A DNA stretch of 64,000 bases from Vibrio anguillarum (lineage in GTDB: Bacteria; Pseudomonadota; Gammaproteobacteria; Enterobacterales; Vibrionaceae): the NCBI RefSeq assembly GCF_001989995.2, contig NZ_JAHGUP010000021.1, positions 31,637 through 95,636 on the forward strand. The letters are read 5' to 3'. The notes beneath the pieces were generated by a model that made no database searches, was not told the DNA's origin, and worked only from the letters and a program-made list of their open reading frames with translations. A program made the translations under genes and the position numbers. This document shows positions 1-8,419 of the stretch, in pieces. Numbering within the stretch: the first letter of the stretch is position 1; each line of letters begins with the position of its first letter.

Positions 1-762
1 GTAGGCGCAGAAACGGTGACAGTAACGGCGATGAATAAAGACAGTGGTGCCTCTAAAACGATAGCCGCTGGTAGCGTCAGTGGTGGTGGCGGTATTCCAG
101 CATTTACCATGACGACCAATCCAGATGGCAGTCAAGATTACTCGATCAATCTACAAATTTTAGCCTTGATGACCATGTTGGGTTTTTTGCCTGCCATGGT
201 CATTTTGATGACTTCCTTTACACGTATCGTGATTGTGATGTCGATCTTGCGCCAGGCAATGGGCCTGCAACAAACGCCGTCAAACCAAGTAATTATCGGC
301 ATCGCTATTTTTCTCACTTTTTTCATTATGTCACCAGTCATCAACGCCATTAATGAGCAAGCTGTGCAGCCGTATCTCAATGAGCAGATGACGGCGCGTC
401 AAGCGTTTGATACGGCTCAAGAGCCACTAAAAGCCTTCATGCTGAAACAGACGCGAGTCAAAGATTTAGAAACCTTTGTTGAGATATCGGGCTCTGACGC
501 AACCAATCCTGAAGAGGTCTCGATGGCAGTGCTGATCCCTGCGTTCATCACCTCGGAGCTAAAAACGGCGTTTCAAATCGGCTTTATGCTATTTTTACCC
601 TTTTTAATCATTGATTTAGTGGTGGCGTCTGTTTTGATGGCGATGGGTATGATGATGCTTTCGCCGATGATCGTCTCGCTGCCTTTTAAACTCATGCTGT
701 TTGTACTAGTGGATGGATGGAACTTGATCCTCTCAACGCTAGCTGGCAGTTTTGCTTTATAG
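1..762 (+). CDS. fliP: Flagellar export gate protein FliP (5' end outside window)
   Basis: FliP is an inner-membrane subunit of the FliP5-FliQ4-FliR1 export gate that passes rod, hook and filament proteins through the flagellar base. The reading frame is open from base 1, and 253 residues are visible. The first ~45 are a Gly/Ser/Thr-rich periplasmic stretch, followed by a hydrophobic helix ([20 protein letters not shown]), the conserved [13 protein letters not shown] segment and a C-terminal membrane block. FliP normally has a cleaved signal peptide, which is not visible here, so the true start very probably lies upstream and a GTG at 16 is not the real start. It is followed after 11 bases by fliQ in the order fliP-fliQ-fliR-flhB. 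The family call is secure; only the start is missing. Confidence 0.95.
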   Translation, partial: VGAETVTVTAMNKDSGASKTIAAGSVSGGGGIPAFTMTTNPDGSQDYSINLQILALMTMLGFLPAMVILMTSFTRIVIVMSILRQAMGLQQTPSNQVIIGIAIFLTFFIMSPVINAINEQAVQPYLNEQMTARQAFDTAQEPLKAFMLKQTRVKDLETFVEISGSDATNPEEVSMAVLIPAFITSELKTAFQIGFMLFLPFLIIDLVVASVLMAMGMMMLSPMIVSLPFKLMLFVLVDGWNLILSTLAGSFAL

Positions 763-773
763 CGGGGGCGCGA

Positions 774-1043
774 ATGACTCCTGAAGTCTTTGTTGAGCTG
801 TTTCGAGACGCACTGTGGATGGTGCTTATCATGGTGTGCGCCATCATCATCCCGAGTTTGTTGATTGGTTTAGTGGTCGCCATTTTCCAAGCCGCGACCT
901 CAATTAACGAACAGACGTTGAGCTTTTTACCGCGTCTCATTGTGACGTTACTGGCACTGATGTTCTTTGCCCATTGGATGACGCAGATGTTGATGGAGTA
1001 TTTCTTCTCTATCGTTGAACGGCTACCACAGGTACTGTACTAG
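774..1043 (+). CDS. fliQ: Flagellar export gate protein FliQ
   Basis: FliQ is the small two-helix gate subunit that packs around FliP and FliR. The 89-residue product starts MTPEVFVELFRDALW and has two long hydrophobic helices (about 15-40 and 50-75) joined by the conserved ATSINEQTLSFLP loop, which is the family's usual size and pattern. An open frame extends upstream to 717 inside fliP, but the ATG at 774 gives the conserved N-terminus and has a purine-rich stretch (GCGGGGGCG) just before it. It lies 11 bases after fliP and 8 bases before fliR, so it is translated within the same operon. Confidence 0.96.
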   Translation: MTPEVFVELFRDALWMVLIMVCAIIIPSLLIGLVVAIFQAATSINEQTLSFLPRLIVTLLALMFFAHWMTQMLMEYFFSIVERLPQVLY

Positions 1044-1051
1044 GAGCTTGA

Positions 1052-1834
1052 ATGGAGTACCCAACAAGCCTCGTTTTAGAGTGGATTGCTAGCTATTTTT
1101 GGCCCTACACTCGTATTTCCGCCATGCTGATGGTGATGTCAGTCACTGGTGCCCGCTTTGTTCCGACCCGAGTGCGGCTCTACTTAGGTTTGGCTATTAC
1201 CTTCGCCGTGATGCCCGCGATTCCTGCCGTTTCAGAGACCGTTGAACTACTTTCATTTAAAGGTTTTTTGACCACCTTTGAGCAGATTATTATTGGCGTT
1301 GCAATGGGCATGATCACCCAGTTTATAATCCAAACCTTTGTTATGCTTGGTCAAATATTGGGTATGCAAGCCAGCTTAGGTTTTGCTTCAATGGTCGACC
1401 CCGTAAACGGGCAAAACACCCCTTTGCTTGGTCAATTGTTTATGTTTTTAGCGACCTTGTTCTTCTTAGCAACCGATGGTCATTTAAAGATGATCCAACT
1501 GGTGGTATTCAGTTTCAAAACCTTGCCTATTGGCGATGGGGCATTAACGACCGTGGATTTTCGTGAGCTCGCATTGTGGCTGGGAATTATGTTTAAAGTG
1601 GCGCTGAGTATGTCTCTTTCTGGCATCATTGCGCTATTAACCGTCAACTTATCATTTGGTGTGATGACTCGTGCAGCCCCTCAGCTCAACATTTTCTCAT
1701 TGGGTTTTGCGTTTGCGCTTTTGGTCGGCTTGCTACTCTGTTGGTATATTTTAGGCGGCTTGTATAGCCACTATGATCTATTTTGGTTAGAAGGCGAGCA
1801 GCAAATTTGTCGCCTAATCCGCATGAACTGTTAG
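1052..1834 (+). CDS. fliR: Flagellar export gate protein FliR
   Basis: FliR is the single-copy gate subunit that closes the FliPQ helical assembly and contacts FlhB. The 260-residue protein is hydrophobic throughout, with about six membrane segments. It carries the family signatures RISAMLMVMSVTGARFVPTR near the N-terminus and QASLGFASMVDPVNGQNTP near the middle. An AGGAG ribosome site sits at 1042-1046, before the ATG at 1052. The length is normal for the family (about 260). The gene ends 9 bases before flhB. No oddities were seen. Confidence 0.96.
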   Translation: MEYPTSLVLEWIASYFWPYTRISAMLMVMSVTGARFVPTRVRLYLGLAITFAVMPAIPAVSETVELLSFKGFLTTFEQIIIGVAMGMITQFIIQTFVMLGQILGMQASLGFASMVDPVNGQNTPLLGQLFMFLATLFFLATDGHLKMIQLVVFSFKTLPIGDGALTTVDFRELALWLGIMFKVALSMSLSGIIALLTVNLSFGVMTRAAPQLNIFSLGFAFALLVGLLLCWYILGGLYSHYDLFWLEGEQQICRLIRMNC

Positions 1835-1843
1835 GAGGCGCGT

Positions 1844-2974
1844 TTGGCAGAGTCAGACGGTCAAGAACGTACCGAAGACGCCACGCCCAAGCGATTGGAC
1901 GAGGCGCGAAAAAAAGGTCAAGTCGCTCGTTCAAAAGAGTTAGCGTCCGTTTCGGTACTGGTGGTGGGTGCGATTGCATTGATGTGGTTTGGCGAATCGT
2001 TAGCCCGAGCCTTGTACGCTTTGATGGGTCGAATCTTCAACTTAAGCCGAGAAGAAGTGTTTGATCTCGGAAAGTTGTTTGATATTGCGGCTGGTTCTCT
2101 TGCGACCCTGGTATTGCCACTCTCGCTTATCTTAATTACGTTATTTATTGCTGCATTAATTGGCGCAGCTGGCATTGGTGGAATTAACTTTTCTGTCGAA
2201 GCTGCGATGCCAAAGCCCTCCAAAATGAACCCGCTCAGTGGCTTAAAACGTATGTTCGGTTTGCAAAGTTGGGTTGAGTTATTTAAGTCCATTTTAAAAG
2301 TACTGCTTGTTTCTGGCGTTGCTTTTTATCTGATCAATGCATCGAAAGAAGATCTATTTCAACTGAGCATGGATGTCTATCCACAAAATATTTTCCATGC
2401 GCTCGATATTTTGCTCAACTTTGTGTTGCTGATCAGTTGTTCTTTATTGGTCGTGGTCGCCATCGATATCCCATTCCAAATCTGGCAGCACGCTGACCAA
2501 TTAAAAATGACCAAGCAAGAAGTAAAAGACGAATACAAAGATACGGAAGGAAAACCTGAGGTTAAAGGTCGAATTCGGATGTTGCAGCGTGAAGCGGCTC
2601 AGCGGCGGATGATGGCGGAAGTGCCACAAGCGGATGTAATCATCACCAACCCAGAACACTTCTCAGTTGCGCTGCGCTATAAACAAAATACGGATAAAGC
2701 ACCGATTGTGGTGGCTAAAGGCGTCGATCACATGGCGATGAAAATTCGTGAAGTAGCACGTGCGCATGATATACACATCATCCCCGCACCGCCTTTGGCT
2801 CGAGCGCTTTATCACACAACCGATCTTGAACAGGAGATCCCCGACGGGCTTTTCGTGGCGGTTGCGCAGGTACTGGCTTATGTCTTTCAGCTTAAGCAGT
2901 ATCGTAAACGCGGTGGCCAAAGACCCAAACTCGATGAAAATAACATGCCGATTCCACCGGATTTACGACATTAA
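1844..2974 (+). CDS. flhB: Flagellar export switch protein FlhB (TTG start)
   Basis: FlhB controls the switch in substrate specificity from rod/hook proteins to filament proteins through self-cleavage of its cytoplasmic domain. The product has 376 residues. The N-terminus, AESDGQERTEDATPKRLDEA, is typical. Four membrane helices occupy about 30-220 and the soluble domain about 225-376. The start is TTG at 1844 with an AGGAGG-like site at 1833-1838. The self-cleavage motif, usually Asn-Pro-Thr-His, reads NPEH at residues 269-272. Asn and Pro, which flank the scissile bond, and the His are kept. The gene closes the fliPQR-flhB run. Identification is secure; the effect of Glu at that position is unknown to me. 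Confidence 0.96.
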   Translation: MAESDGQERTEDATPKRLDEARKKGQVARSKELASVSVLVVGAIALMWFGESLARALYALMGRIFNLSREEVFDLGKLFDIAAGSLATLVLPLSLILITLFIAALIGAAGIGGINFSVEAAMPKPSKMNPLSGLKRMFGLQSWVELFKSILKVLLVSGVAFYLINASKEDLFQLSMDVYPQNIFHALDILLNFVLLISCSLLVVVAIDIPFQIWQHADQLKMTKQEVKDEYKDTEGKPEVKGRIRMLQREAAQRRMMAEVPQADVIITNPEHFSVALRYKQNTDKAPIVVAKGVDHMAMKIREVARAHDIHIIPAPPLARALYHTTDLEQEIPDGLFVAVAQVLAYVFQLKQYRKRGGQRPKLDENNMPIPPDLRH

Positions 2975-3030
2975 TCCTCATCGTTATGCTGGAGCAAAAG
3001 CGTTAATGCTGAAGTTAGCGTCAGTTTAAA

Positions 3031-3561
3031 TCACTTATCAGGAATAGAAAGCAGCACCAACACCGCGCCATGCCCGCCAAATTCAAGAGGGGCTTGATGA
3101 AACGCCATCACATCAGGATGTTGAGCGAGCCAGAGAGGAACTTTTTGTTTGAGAATGTGTTTACCAATCCCATGTTGGACACAAGCGCAGTGAATATTTT
3201 CCTTCACACAATAAGCAACCATCGCCCCTAGTTCTCGTTTCGCTTCTTGCTGCGTCATGCCGTGCATATCCAAAAATACATCTGGCACATAGACGCCACG
3301 TCTTAACCGTTTAACTTCATATTTCGACACATCATCACGAGCATAGCGCGTCGGGCCTTCATCGCTGAGTTTTGGTATAAACTCATCGGAAAAATAAAAT
3401 TCGGTATCGCTGGCTTCCCGCGCAATACGGCGGATTTCTTTTTGTTTGGGGTTTCTGTTTGGCGGCTGGATTATGGTATCCTGTCGCAACTTTTTAACGC
3501 CCTTTACTGCATCCCGAAACAAGTCGAAAGCGTCATCGTGTTCGGTCTCTTTTTGGCTCAT
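3031..3561 (-). CDS. smrB: Ribosome-rescue endonuclease SmrB (Smr domain)
   Basis: SmrB is an Smr-domain endonuclease that cuts mRNA at collided ribosomes, which starts tmRNA-based rescue. The product has 176 residues. A charged N-terminal arm (about 1-90) is followed by an Smr domain (about 95-176) with the family signatures DMHGMTQQEAKREL and VQHGIGKHILKQKVP, then FHQAPLEFGGHGAVLVLL. Size and layout match the proteobacterial SmrB group (about 175-185 residues). It is divergent from prmB, with 63 bases between starts, an arrangement that is common in gammaproteobacteria. The function is inferred from family membership. Confidence 0.93.
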   Translation of the reverse strand: MSQKETEHDDAFDLFRDAVKGVKKLRQDTIIQPPNRNPKQKEIRRIAREASDTEFYFSDEFIPKLSDEGPTRYARDDVSKYEVKRLRRGVYVPDVFLDMHGMTQQEAKRELGAMVAYCVKENIHCACVQHGIGKHILKQKVPLWLAQHPDVMAFHQAPLEFGGHGAVLVLLSIPDK

Positions 3562-3624
3562 TGGGTTTGGTCATTTTCTAACAGATCGATATTGGCAGTA
3601 TTGTAGCGCTTTTCGGAGGCAATT

Positions 3625-4557
3625 TTGGATAAGATTTTTGTAGAAGAGGCGGTTTCTGAACTTCACACGCTTCAAGATATGATTCGTTGGACGGTCAGCC
3701 GTTTTAATGCCGCCAACTTATTTTATGGTCATGGGACCGATAATGCGTGGGATGAAGCCGTTCAGCTAATCCTACCGACACTCTATCTTCCGATTGATGT
3801 TCCTCCGCATGTACTGAATTCTCGTTTAACAGGCAGCGAACGTCTGCGTATTGTTGAACGGGTGATTAAGCGCATTAATGAACGTACTCCTATCGCCTAT
3901 TTAACCAATAAAGCCTGGTTCTGTGGCCTTGAATTTTATGTGGATGAGCGAGTACTGGTGCCACGTTCACCGATTGGCGAATTGATTGAAGCGCAGTTCC
4001 AACCTTGGTTGATCGACGAGCCTGTACGCATTATGGATTTGTGTACTGGCAGCGGTTGCATCGCCATTGCGTGCGCCCACGCGTTCCCTGATGCTGAAGT
4101 GGATGCGATTGATATCTCAACCGACGCACTGCAAGTGGCGGAGCAAAATATTCAAGATCATGGTATGGAGCAACAAGTTTTCCCGATCCGTTCCGATCTA
4201 TTCCGTGATTTGCCAAAAGAGAAATATGACCTAATCGTGTCGAATCCACCGTATGTGGATCAAGAAGATATGAATAGTTTGCCCAAAGAGTTCAAACACG
4301 AACCAGAACTCGGCTTAGCCGCCGGTACCGATGGTTTGAAATTGGTGCGTCGTATTTTGGCCAATGCGGCGGGGTACCTCACTGATAACGGTATTTTGAT
4401 CTGTGAAGTGGGCAATTCGATGGTGCATATGATGAACCAATACGACCACATTCCGTTTACTTGGCTTGAGTTTGAAAATGGTGGGCATGGCGTATTCATG
4501 CTGACTCGCCAGCAGTTGGTTGATTGCGCTAGCGACTTTGCGCTTTATATCGACTAA
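3625..4557 (+). CDS. prmB: 50S ribosomal protein L3 glutamine methyltransferase PrmB
   Basis: PrmB transfers a methyl group from S-adenosylmethionine to a glutamine side chain of ribosomal protein L3. The product has 310 residues. The N-terminal helical domain (1-95) is followed by a Rossmann methyltransferase core with the SAM-binding segment [13 protein letters not shown] at about 137-149 and the catalytic NPPY motif at 207-210, which is diagnostic for N5-glutamine methyltransferases. The N-terminus resembles PrmB rather than PrmC, and aroC next door is the usual PrmB neighbour. The start is TTG at 3625, supported by GGAGG at 3615-3619. A strong hairpin terminator follows the gene. Confidence 0.94.
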   Translation: MDKIFVEEAVSELHTLQDMIRWTVSRFNAANLFYGHGTDNAWDEAVQLILPTLYLPIDVPPHVLNSRLTGSERLRIVERVIKRINERTPIAYLTNKAWFCGLEFYVDERVLVPRSPIGELIEAQFQPWLIDEPVRIMDLCTGSGCIAIACAHAFPDAEVDAIDISTDALQVAEQNIQDHGMEQQVFPIRSDLFRDLPKEKYDLIVSNPPYVDQEDMNSLPKEFKHEPELGLAAGTDGLKLVRRILANAAGYLTDNGILICEVGNSMVHMMNQYDHIPFTWLEFENGGHGVFMLTRQQLVDCASDFALYID

Positions 4558-4574
4558 TGCCGTACGCATAAGAA

Positions 4575-4604
4575 AAACGCCAGCCACAGTGCTGGCGTTT
4601 TTTT
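4575..4604 (+). terminator. Rho-independent terminator after prmB
   Basis: The inverted repeat AACGCCAGC...GCTGGCGTT (loop CACAGT) is followed directly by a T-run. It lies 18 bases after the prmB stop and separates it from aroC. Confidence 0.9.
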
Positions 4605-4741
4605 ATCCATTAGAAAAATACACATTGCTTTATTTTGGGGCTTTACATCATTTCGTAATAAAGCCACTATGAATCCACGAACAATAGAATGAAGCGGTGA
4701 TAGGGAGCATGTCGCTCTGTGTCATCAATATTGAGGAAGTA

Positions 4742-5827
4742 ATGGCAGGAAACAGTATCGGACAACATTTTCGGGTGATGACATTCGGAGAAAGTCACGG
4801 TATCGCACTAGGATGTATCGTCGACGGATGCCCTCCGGGCTTAGAAATTACAGAAGCTGACTTACAGATAGACCTAGATCGTCGCCGTCCTGGCACATCT
4901 CGCTATACAACGCAGCGCCGTGAAGCGGATGAAGTCAAAATTCTTTCTGGTGTATTTGAGGGGAAAACCACAGGTACATCGATCGGTCTATTAATTGAAA
5001 ATACCGACCAACGTTCAACCGATTATTCAGACATTAAAGACAAGTTTCGCCCCGGTCATGCCGATTATACCTACCACCAAAAATATGGCATTCGCGACTA
5101 TCGTGGTGGTGGCCGTTCATCAGCACGAGAGACAGCGATGCGAGTGGCAGCGGGAGCCATTGCGAAGAAATATCTCAAACAAGAATTTGGGGTTGAAATT
5201 CGCGCTTACTTGTCACAAATGGGTGATGTTTGTATCGATAAAGTGGATTGGAATGAAATTGAGAATAACGCCTTTTTCTGTCCAGATGCAGACAAAGTGG
5301 CGGCATTCGACCAACTGATCCGTGATTTGAAAAAAGAAGGTGATTCGATCGGTGCAAAAATTCAAGTTGTCGCGACCAACCTGCCTGTTGGTTTAGGTGA
5401 GCCGGTATTTGATCGTCTAGATGCGGATATTGCGCATGCTTTGATGAGCATTAATGCGGTGAAAGGGGTAGAGATTGGTGACGGTTTTGATGTCGTGCAG
5501 CAAAAAGGCAGCCAGCATCGAGATCCTCTAACACCGAACGGCTTTCGCTCAAATCATGCTGGCGGTATTTTAGGCGGTATTTCGACTGGACAAGATATTG
5601 TTGCCAGTATTGCACTTAAACCCACGTCAAGTATTACAGTACCTGGCGATACCATTACTCGCACGGGTGAACCCACACAACTTATCACGAAAGGTCGCCA
5701 TGATCCTTGCGTTGGTATTCGCGCCGTGCCCATTGCCGAAGCAATGCTGGCGATTGTGTTGATGGACCACTTACTTCGTCATCGCGGGCAGAATTTTGCG
5801 GTTCAAACAGAAACGCCTAAAATCTAA
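4742..5827 (+). CDS. aroC: Chorismate synthase AroC
   Basis: AroC converts 5-enolpyruvylshikimate-3-phosphate to chorismate, the last common step to aromatic amino acids, folate, quinones and catechol siderophores. It needs reduced FMN. The product has 361 residues, starting [20 protein letters not shown]. Visible signatures are the family's GESHG near the N-terminus, [30 protein letters not shown] at about 104-133 (conserved in part as printed) and the C-terminal RHDPC segment. The frame is open to 4697, but ATG 4742 has a GAGGAAG site 3-11 bases upstream and gives the family's N-terminus and normal length. It is a single-gene unit between two terminators. Confidence 0.96.
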   Translation: MAGNSIGQHFRVMTFGESHGIALGCIVDGCPPGLEITEADLQIDLDRRRPGTSRYTTQRREADEVKILSGVFEGKTTGTSIGLLIENTDQRSTDYSDIKDKFRPGHADYTYHQKYGIRDYRGGGRSSARETAMRVAAGAIAKKYLKQEFGVEIRAYLSQMGDVCIDKVDWNEIENNAFFCPDADKVAAFDQLIRDLKKEGDSIGAKIQVVATNLPVGLGEPVFDRLDADIAHALMSINAVKGVEIGDGFDVVQQKGSQHRDPLTPNGFRSNHAGGILGGISTGQDIVASIALKPTSSITVPGDTITRTGEPTQLITKGRHDPCVGIRAVPIAEAMLAIVLMDHLLRHRGQNFAVQTETPKI

Positions 5828-5849
5828 TCCAGCATAACCGAATTAAAAT

Positions 5850-5884
5850 GAAAAGCGCCCTTCTTGTTAGGGCGCTTTTGTTTT
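5850..5884 (+). terminator. Rho-independent terminator after aroC
   Basis: The stem AAAGCGCCC...GGGCGCTTTT has a loop of about 9 bases and is followed by GTTTT, 25 bases past the aroC stop. The A-run on its left side means it may also act on the opposite strand. Confidence 0.85.
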
Positions 5885-5978
5885 AAGCAATTTTCTGTTT
5901 GGCCAATTTCCGCGGCTGAATGAATTTTTTATCGAAACAAGTCAGCTAACTAACTAAATATCTAACATCGGATTGTGG

Positions 5979-6602
5979 CTAATGAATCTGATTTTCAGCA
6001 TCAAGCTGGAAAGAAGGCAAACGCCATTTAAAACGCACTGCCGCCATACGCAATAAATAACCCACAATAAGCGTTACTATCGTGCTGGTGACATCATTGA
6101 TGCCGAATGCGAGTAAGGTTAAATAAAGCCCTGAAGCGACTAATGAAACCGAAGCGTAGAGTTCTTCATGCAGTACCAGTGGCGTTTGTCTGCAGATTAA
6201 ATCGCGTAATAACCCACCAAACACCCCAGTGACCAACGCAGAAACCATACAAATGCCGGGATGCAAACCCATGCCCATTGCGACTTTTGTGCCTATGATA
6301 CTGAACACAATTAGCCCCAATGCATCTAAACGAATGAACAACCCTTTGAGTTTGATTACCCATTTAGCTAAGCCTGTGGTGAGAACGCCTGCGATACAGG
6401 TAATGGCTAAAAACTCCGGATTCTTCACCCAACCTAGCGGATAATGGCCGAGTAAAATATCCCTCACCGTACCGCCTCCAATCGCAGTGGCACTCGCTAC
6501 TAACATCACACCGAACCAATCCATTTTTCGACGGCCTGCACTCAATGCGCCAGTCATCGCTTCGGCAGTAATACCAATAATATATAAAACACTGAGCAAC
6601 AT
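5979..6602 (-). CDS. TRIC/UPF0126 family inner-membrane protein
   Basis: This is a small hydrophobic protein of 207 residues with about seven membrane helices. It has two internally similar halves, each with a conserved Gly-rich/Arg-Asp signature: ATAIGGGTVRDILLG in the first and TGVFGGLLRDLICR in the second. That pattern marks the UPF0126/TRIC family, whose eukaryotic and some prokaryotic members are trimeric cation channels. The bacterial role is not settled. I chose the ATG at 6602 because GGAG lies 9 bases upstream. A GTG at 6623 would add seven residues but has no well-spaced ribosome site. The gene is divergent from epmC with a 234-base gap that holds no recognised site. Confidence 0.85.
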   Translation of the reverse strand: MLLSVLYIIGITAEAMTGALSAGRRKMDWFGVMLVASATAIGGGTVRDILLGHYPLGWVKNPEFLAITCIAGVLTTGLAKWVIKLKGLFIRLDALGLIVFSIIGTKVAMGMGLHPGICMVSALVTGVFGGLLRDLICRQTPLVLHEELYASVSLVASGLYLTLLAFGINDVTSTIVTLIVGYLLRMAAVRFKWRLPSFQLDAENQIH

Positions 6603-6836
6603 AATGCGGTACTCCGACAGCACTTCCTTAGGTATATAAGAACCGAGAAAGCGGTTGAACTTAAAAATGGAGGCGCAAGTGTAGTAGTAAAGTCAGGCGA
6701 TGGCGAATGAGATTTTATGCCAAGAAACCGTTTGACCGATTAATAAAACTAATGAAGTGGGGCGATTGAATGGCTTTACCTGACTACAGAAAAATAAGAG
6801 AATGCGTTGAGAAATTTTTGCCTGCATGACTGAGCG

Positions 6837-7367
6837 ATGACACATCAATACCAAGACTTGATCTCCCTGTTCAATGACACTTTTTTTGAGCCATTCAATA
6901 CGCGTTTAGAGCTCGGTGGTGATGAGCCGATTTACTTGCCTGCTGATGCGCAAATCAATCATCACCGCATCATTTTCGCACGAGGCTTCTTTGCCTCGGC
7001 ACTGCACGAAATCGCGCATTGGTGTGTCGCCGGCCCTGAACGACGATTGATGGAAGATTTTGGCTATTGGTATCAACCAGACGGGCGAACCGCGCAAGTT
7101 CAAGCCGAATTTGAAAAAGTAGAGGTTCGCCCTCAAGCGTATGAGTGGATTTTATCGGTCAGTGCTGGCTTTCCTTTTACTGTGAGTTGTGACAACCTAC
7201 ACGGCGCTTTTGAACCAGACCGTATCGCCTTTATGACTCAGGTACATCGTGAGGTAGTCGCTATCTTACAGGTTGGACTTCCACCCCGAGTGAAGATGCT
7301 GTCAGATGCATTACGTGCTTTTTATGGTACGACAGAATTAAGGCTAGAGCACTTTATTATCAGGTAA
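6837..7367 (+). CDS. epmC: Elongation factor P hydroxylase EpmC
   Basis: EpmC (YfcM) hydroxylates the beta-lysyl-lysine modification on elongation factor P, the last step of EF-P maturation after EpmA and EpmB. The product has 176 residues, the usual size. The key feature is a metal-binding HEIAHW motif at 57-62, followed by the conserved EDFGYWYQPDGR segment (about 75-86) and Gln/Glu-rich helices. The gene is followed after 32 bases by a yfcL-type gene, as in Escherichia coli, which supports the call. The partner genes epmA and epmB are not in this window. Confidence 0.9.
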   Translation: MTHQYQDLISLFNDTFFEPFNTRLELGGDEPIYLPADAQINHHRIIFARGFFASALHEIAHWCVAGPERRLMEDFGYWYQPDGRTAQVQAEFEKVEVRPQAYEWILSVSAGFPFTVSCDNLHGAFEPDRIAFMTQVHREVVAILQVGLPPRVKMLSDALRAFYGTTELRLEHFIIR

Positions 7368-7399
7368 CTAGCTAAATAATAAGAGAAAATGAGAGTTGT

Positions 7400-7663
7400 A
7401 TGATTATTGGATTTGAAGAAAAACTGCTGGAAATGATTGATGCACGTATTGCGACGGCATCGGACGATGAATTGTTTGCGGGTGGTTATTTGCGAGGTCA
7501 TATTTCTTTGTCTGCAGCCGCGTGTGAAGATGAAGGAATTGACGATCTATCTCTGTTTAAAGCACGAATTGAGCAAAGCCTAGAGCAAGCGCGCACAGAG
7601 CTTACGCCTGCCGACCGCGTGATTGTGTTCGATTTATGGACCGAGCTTCACAACCAAGCTTAA
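7400..7663 (+). CDS. YfcL family protein
   Basis: This is a small acidic, probably cytosolic protein of 87 residues. It has no membrane segment and no recognisable catalytic motif. The pattern FEEKLLEMIDARIATASDDELFAGGYLRGH matches the conserved YfcL family, whose function is unknown to me. It sits directly downstream of epmC (32-base gap, with AAGAGAAAATGAGAG before the ATG) and is probably cotranscribed. In E. coli the same two genes are neighbours between prmB/aroC and mnmC-fabB, an order also seen here. Confidence 0.8.
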   Translation: MIIGFEEKLLEMIDARIATASDDELFAGGYLRGHISLSAAACEDEGIDDLSLFKARIEQSLEQARTELTPADRVIVFDLWTELHNQA

Positions 7664-7780
7664 GATGAGCACACTTAACTCATTCGAATTCTTTGAATGA
7701 GTCCGTAAAATTTTTATGGTTGTTGTTAATTTGTGCGATCGCTATGCTTAAGCCATATTCGAACACACAAGGGCAACACC

Positions 7781-8305
7781 ATGAAAGTCATCGCATTTGG
7801 AGCATCAAACAGCTCAACTTCAATCAATAAAGCATTGGCCACTTACACCGCTCACCTCATCGAAGGTGCAGACGTGGTGGTGCTTGATATTAACAACTAT
7901 ACCGTTCCTATGTTTAGCGAAGATCTTGAAAAAGAGCTTGGTCAAGCCGAAGGCGCTCAAGCTTTTCTGCGTGATCTTGCTCAAGCGGATGCGTTTGTTA
8001 TCTCTTTTGCTGAGCATAATGGTCACTACCCAGCGGCGTACAAAAATTTATTTGACTGGGCAACACGCATTGACCGTGAACTATTCAAAGGTAAACCTGC
8101 TGTTTACCTAGCCAGCTCTCCTGGTCCTGGTGGCGCGCAATCGGTTTTGGCGGCGGCAAATAATTCTGCTCCTTATTTTGGTGGTAATGTAAAAGCGTCT
8201 GTCTCGGTACCGAGTTTTTATGACAATTTTGACTTGGCCACGGGTCAAGTGACTAACCCAGAAGTGGCTGCACAATTGAAAGACGCGGTTGCGAAGCTCG
8301 TATAG
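7781..8305 (+). CDS. NADPH-dependent FMN reductase family protein
   Basis: This is a flavodoxin-like oxidoreductase of 174 residues. The N-terminal strand and phosphate-binding loop MKVIAFGASNSSTSINKALA binds FMN in this family. A mid-protein segment, SFAEHNGHYPAAYKNLFDW (about 78-96), and a following SSPGPGGAQSVL loop match the NADPH-dependent FMN/azo reductase group. The frame is open from 7733, but the ATG at 7781 gives the conserved N-terminus. The physiological substrate cannot be told from sequence. It is a single gene, convergent with mnmC across a shared terminator. Confidence 0.85.
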   Translation: MKVIAFGASNSSTSINKALATYTAHLIEGADVVVLDINNYTVPMFSEDLEKELGQAEGAQAFLRDLAQADAFVISFAEHNGHYPAAYKNLFDWATRIDRELFKGKPAVYLASSPGPGGAQSVLAAANNSAPYFGGNVKASVSVPSFYDNFDLATGQVTNPEVAAQLKDAVAKLV

Positions 8306-8341
8306 TTTTCTTGTCTCGTTTTAAATTCGTCTCACGTTAAG

Positions 8342-8364
8342 TTTCACGCCTTTTCGCGTGAAAA
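8342..8364. repeat. Short hairpin between FMN reductase and mnmC
   Basis: TTTCACGC and GCGTGAAA form a perfect stem around a short T-rich loop, 10 bases before the stronger bidirectional terminator. It may pause or strengthen termination. No separate function is visible. Confidence 0.5.
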
Positions 8365-8372
8365 AGTGAGCA

Positions 8373-8408
8373 TTAAAAAAGCCTTGCTGGATAAGCAAGG
8401 CTTTTTTC
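8373..8408. terminator. Bidirectional terminator (FMN reductase / mnmC)
   Basis: AAAAAAGCCTTGCT...AGCAAGGCTTTTTT has A- and T-runs on opposite sides. It can end the plus-strand reductase transcript and the minus-strand mnmC transcript, which converge here. Confidence 0.9.
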
Positions 8409-8419
8409 TATGATGGGTT

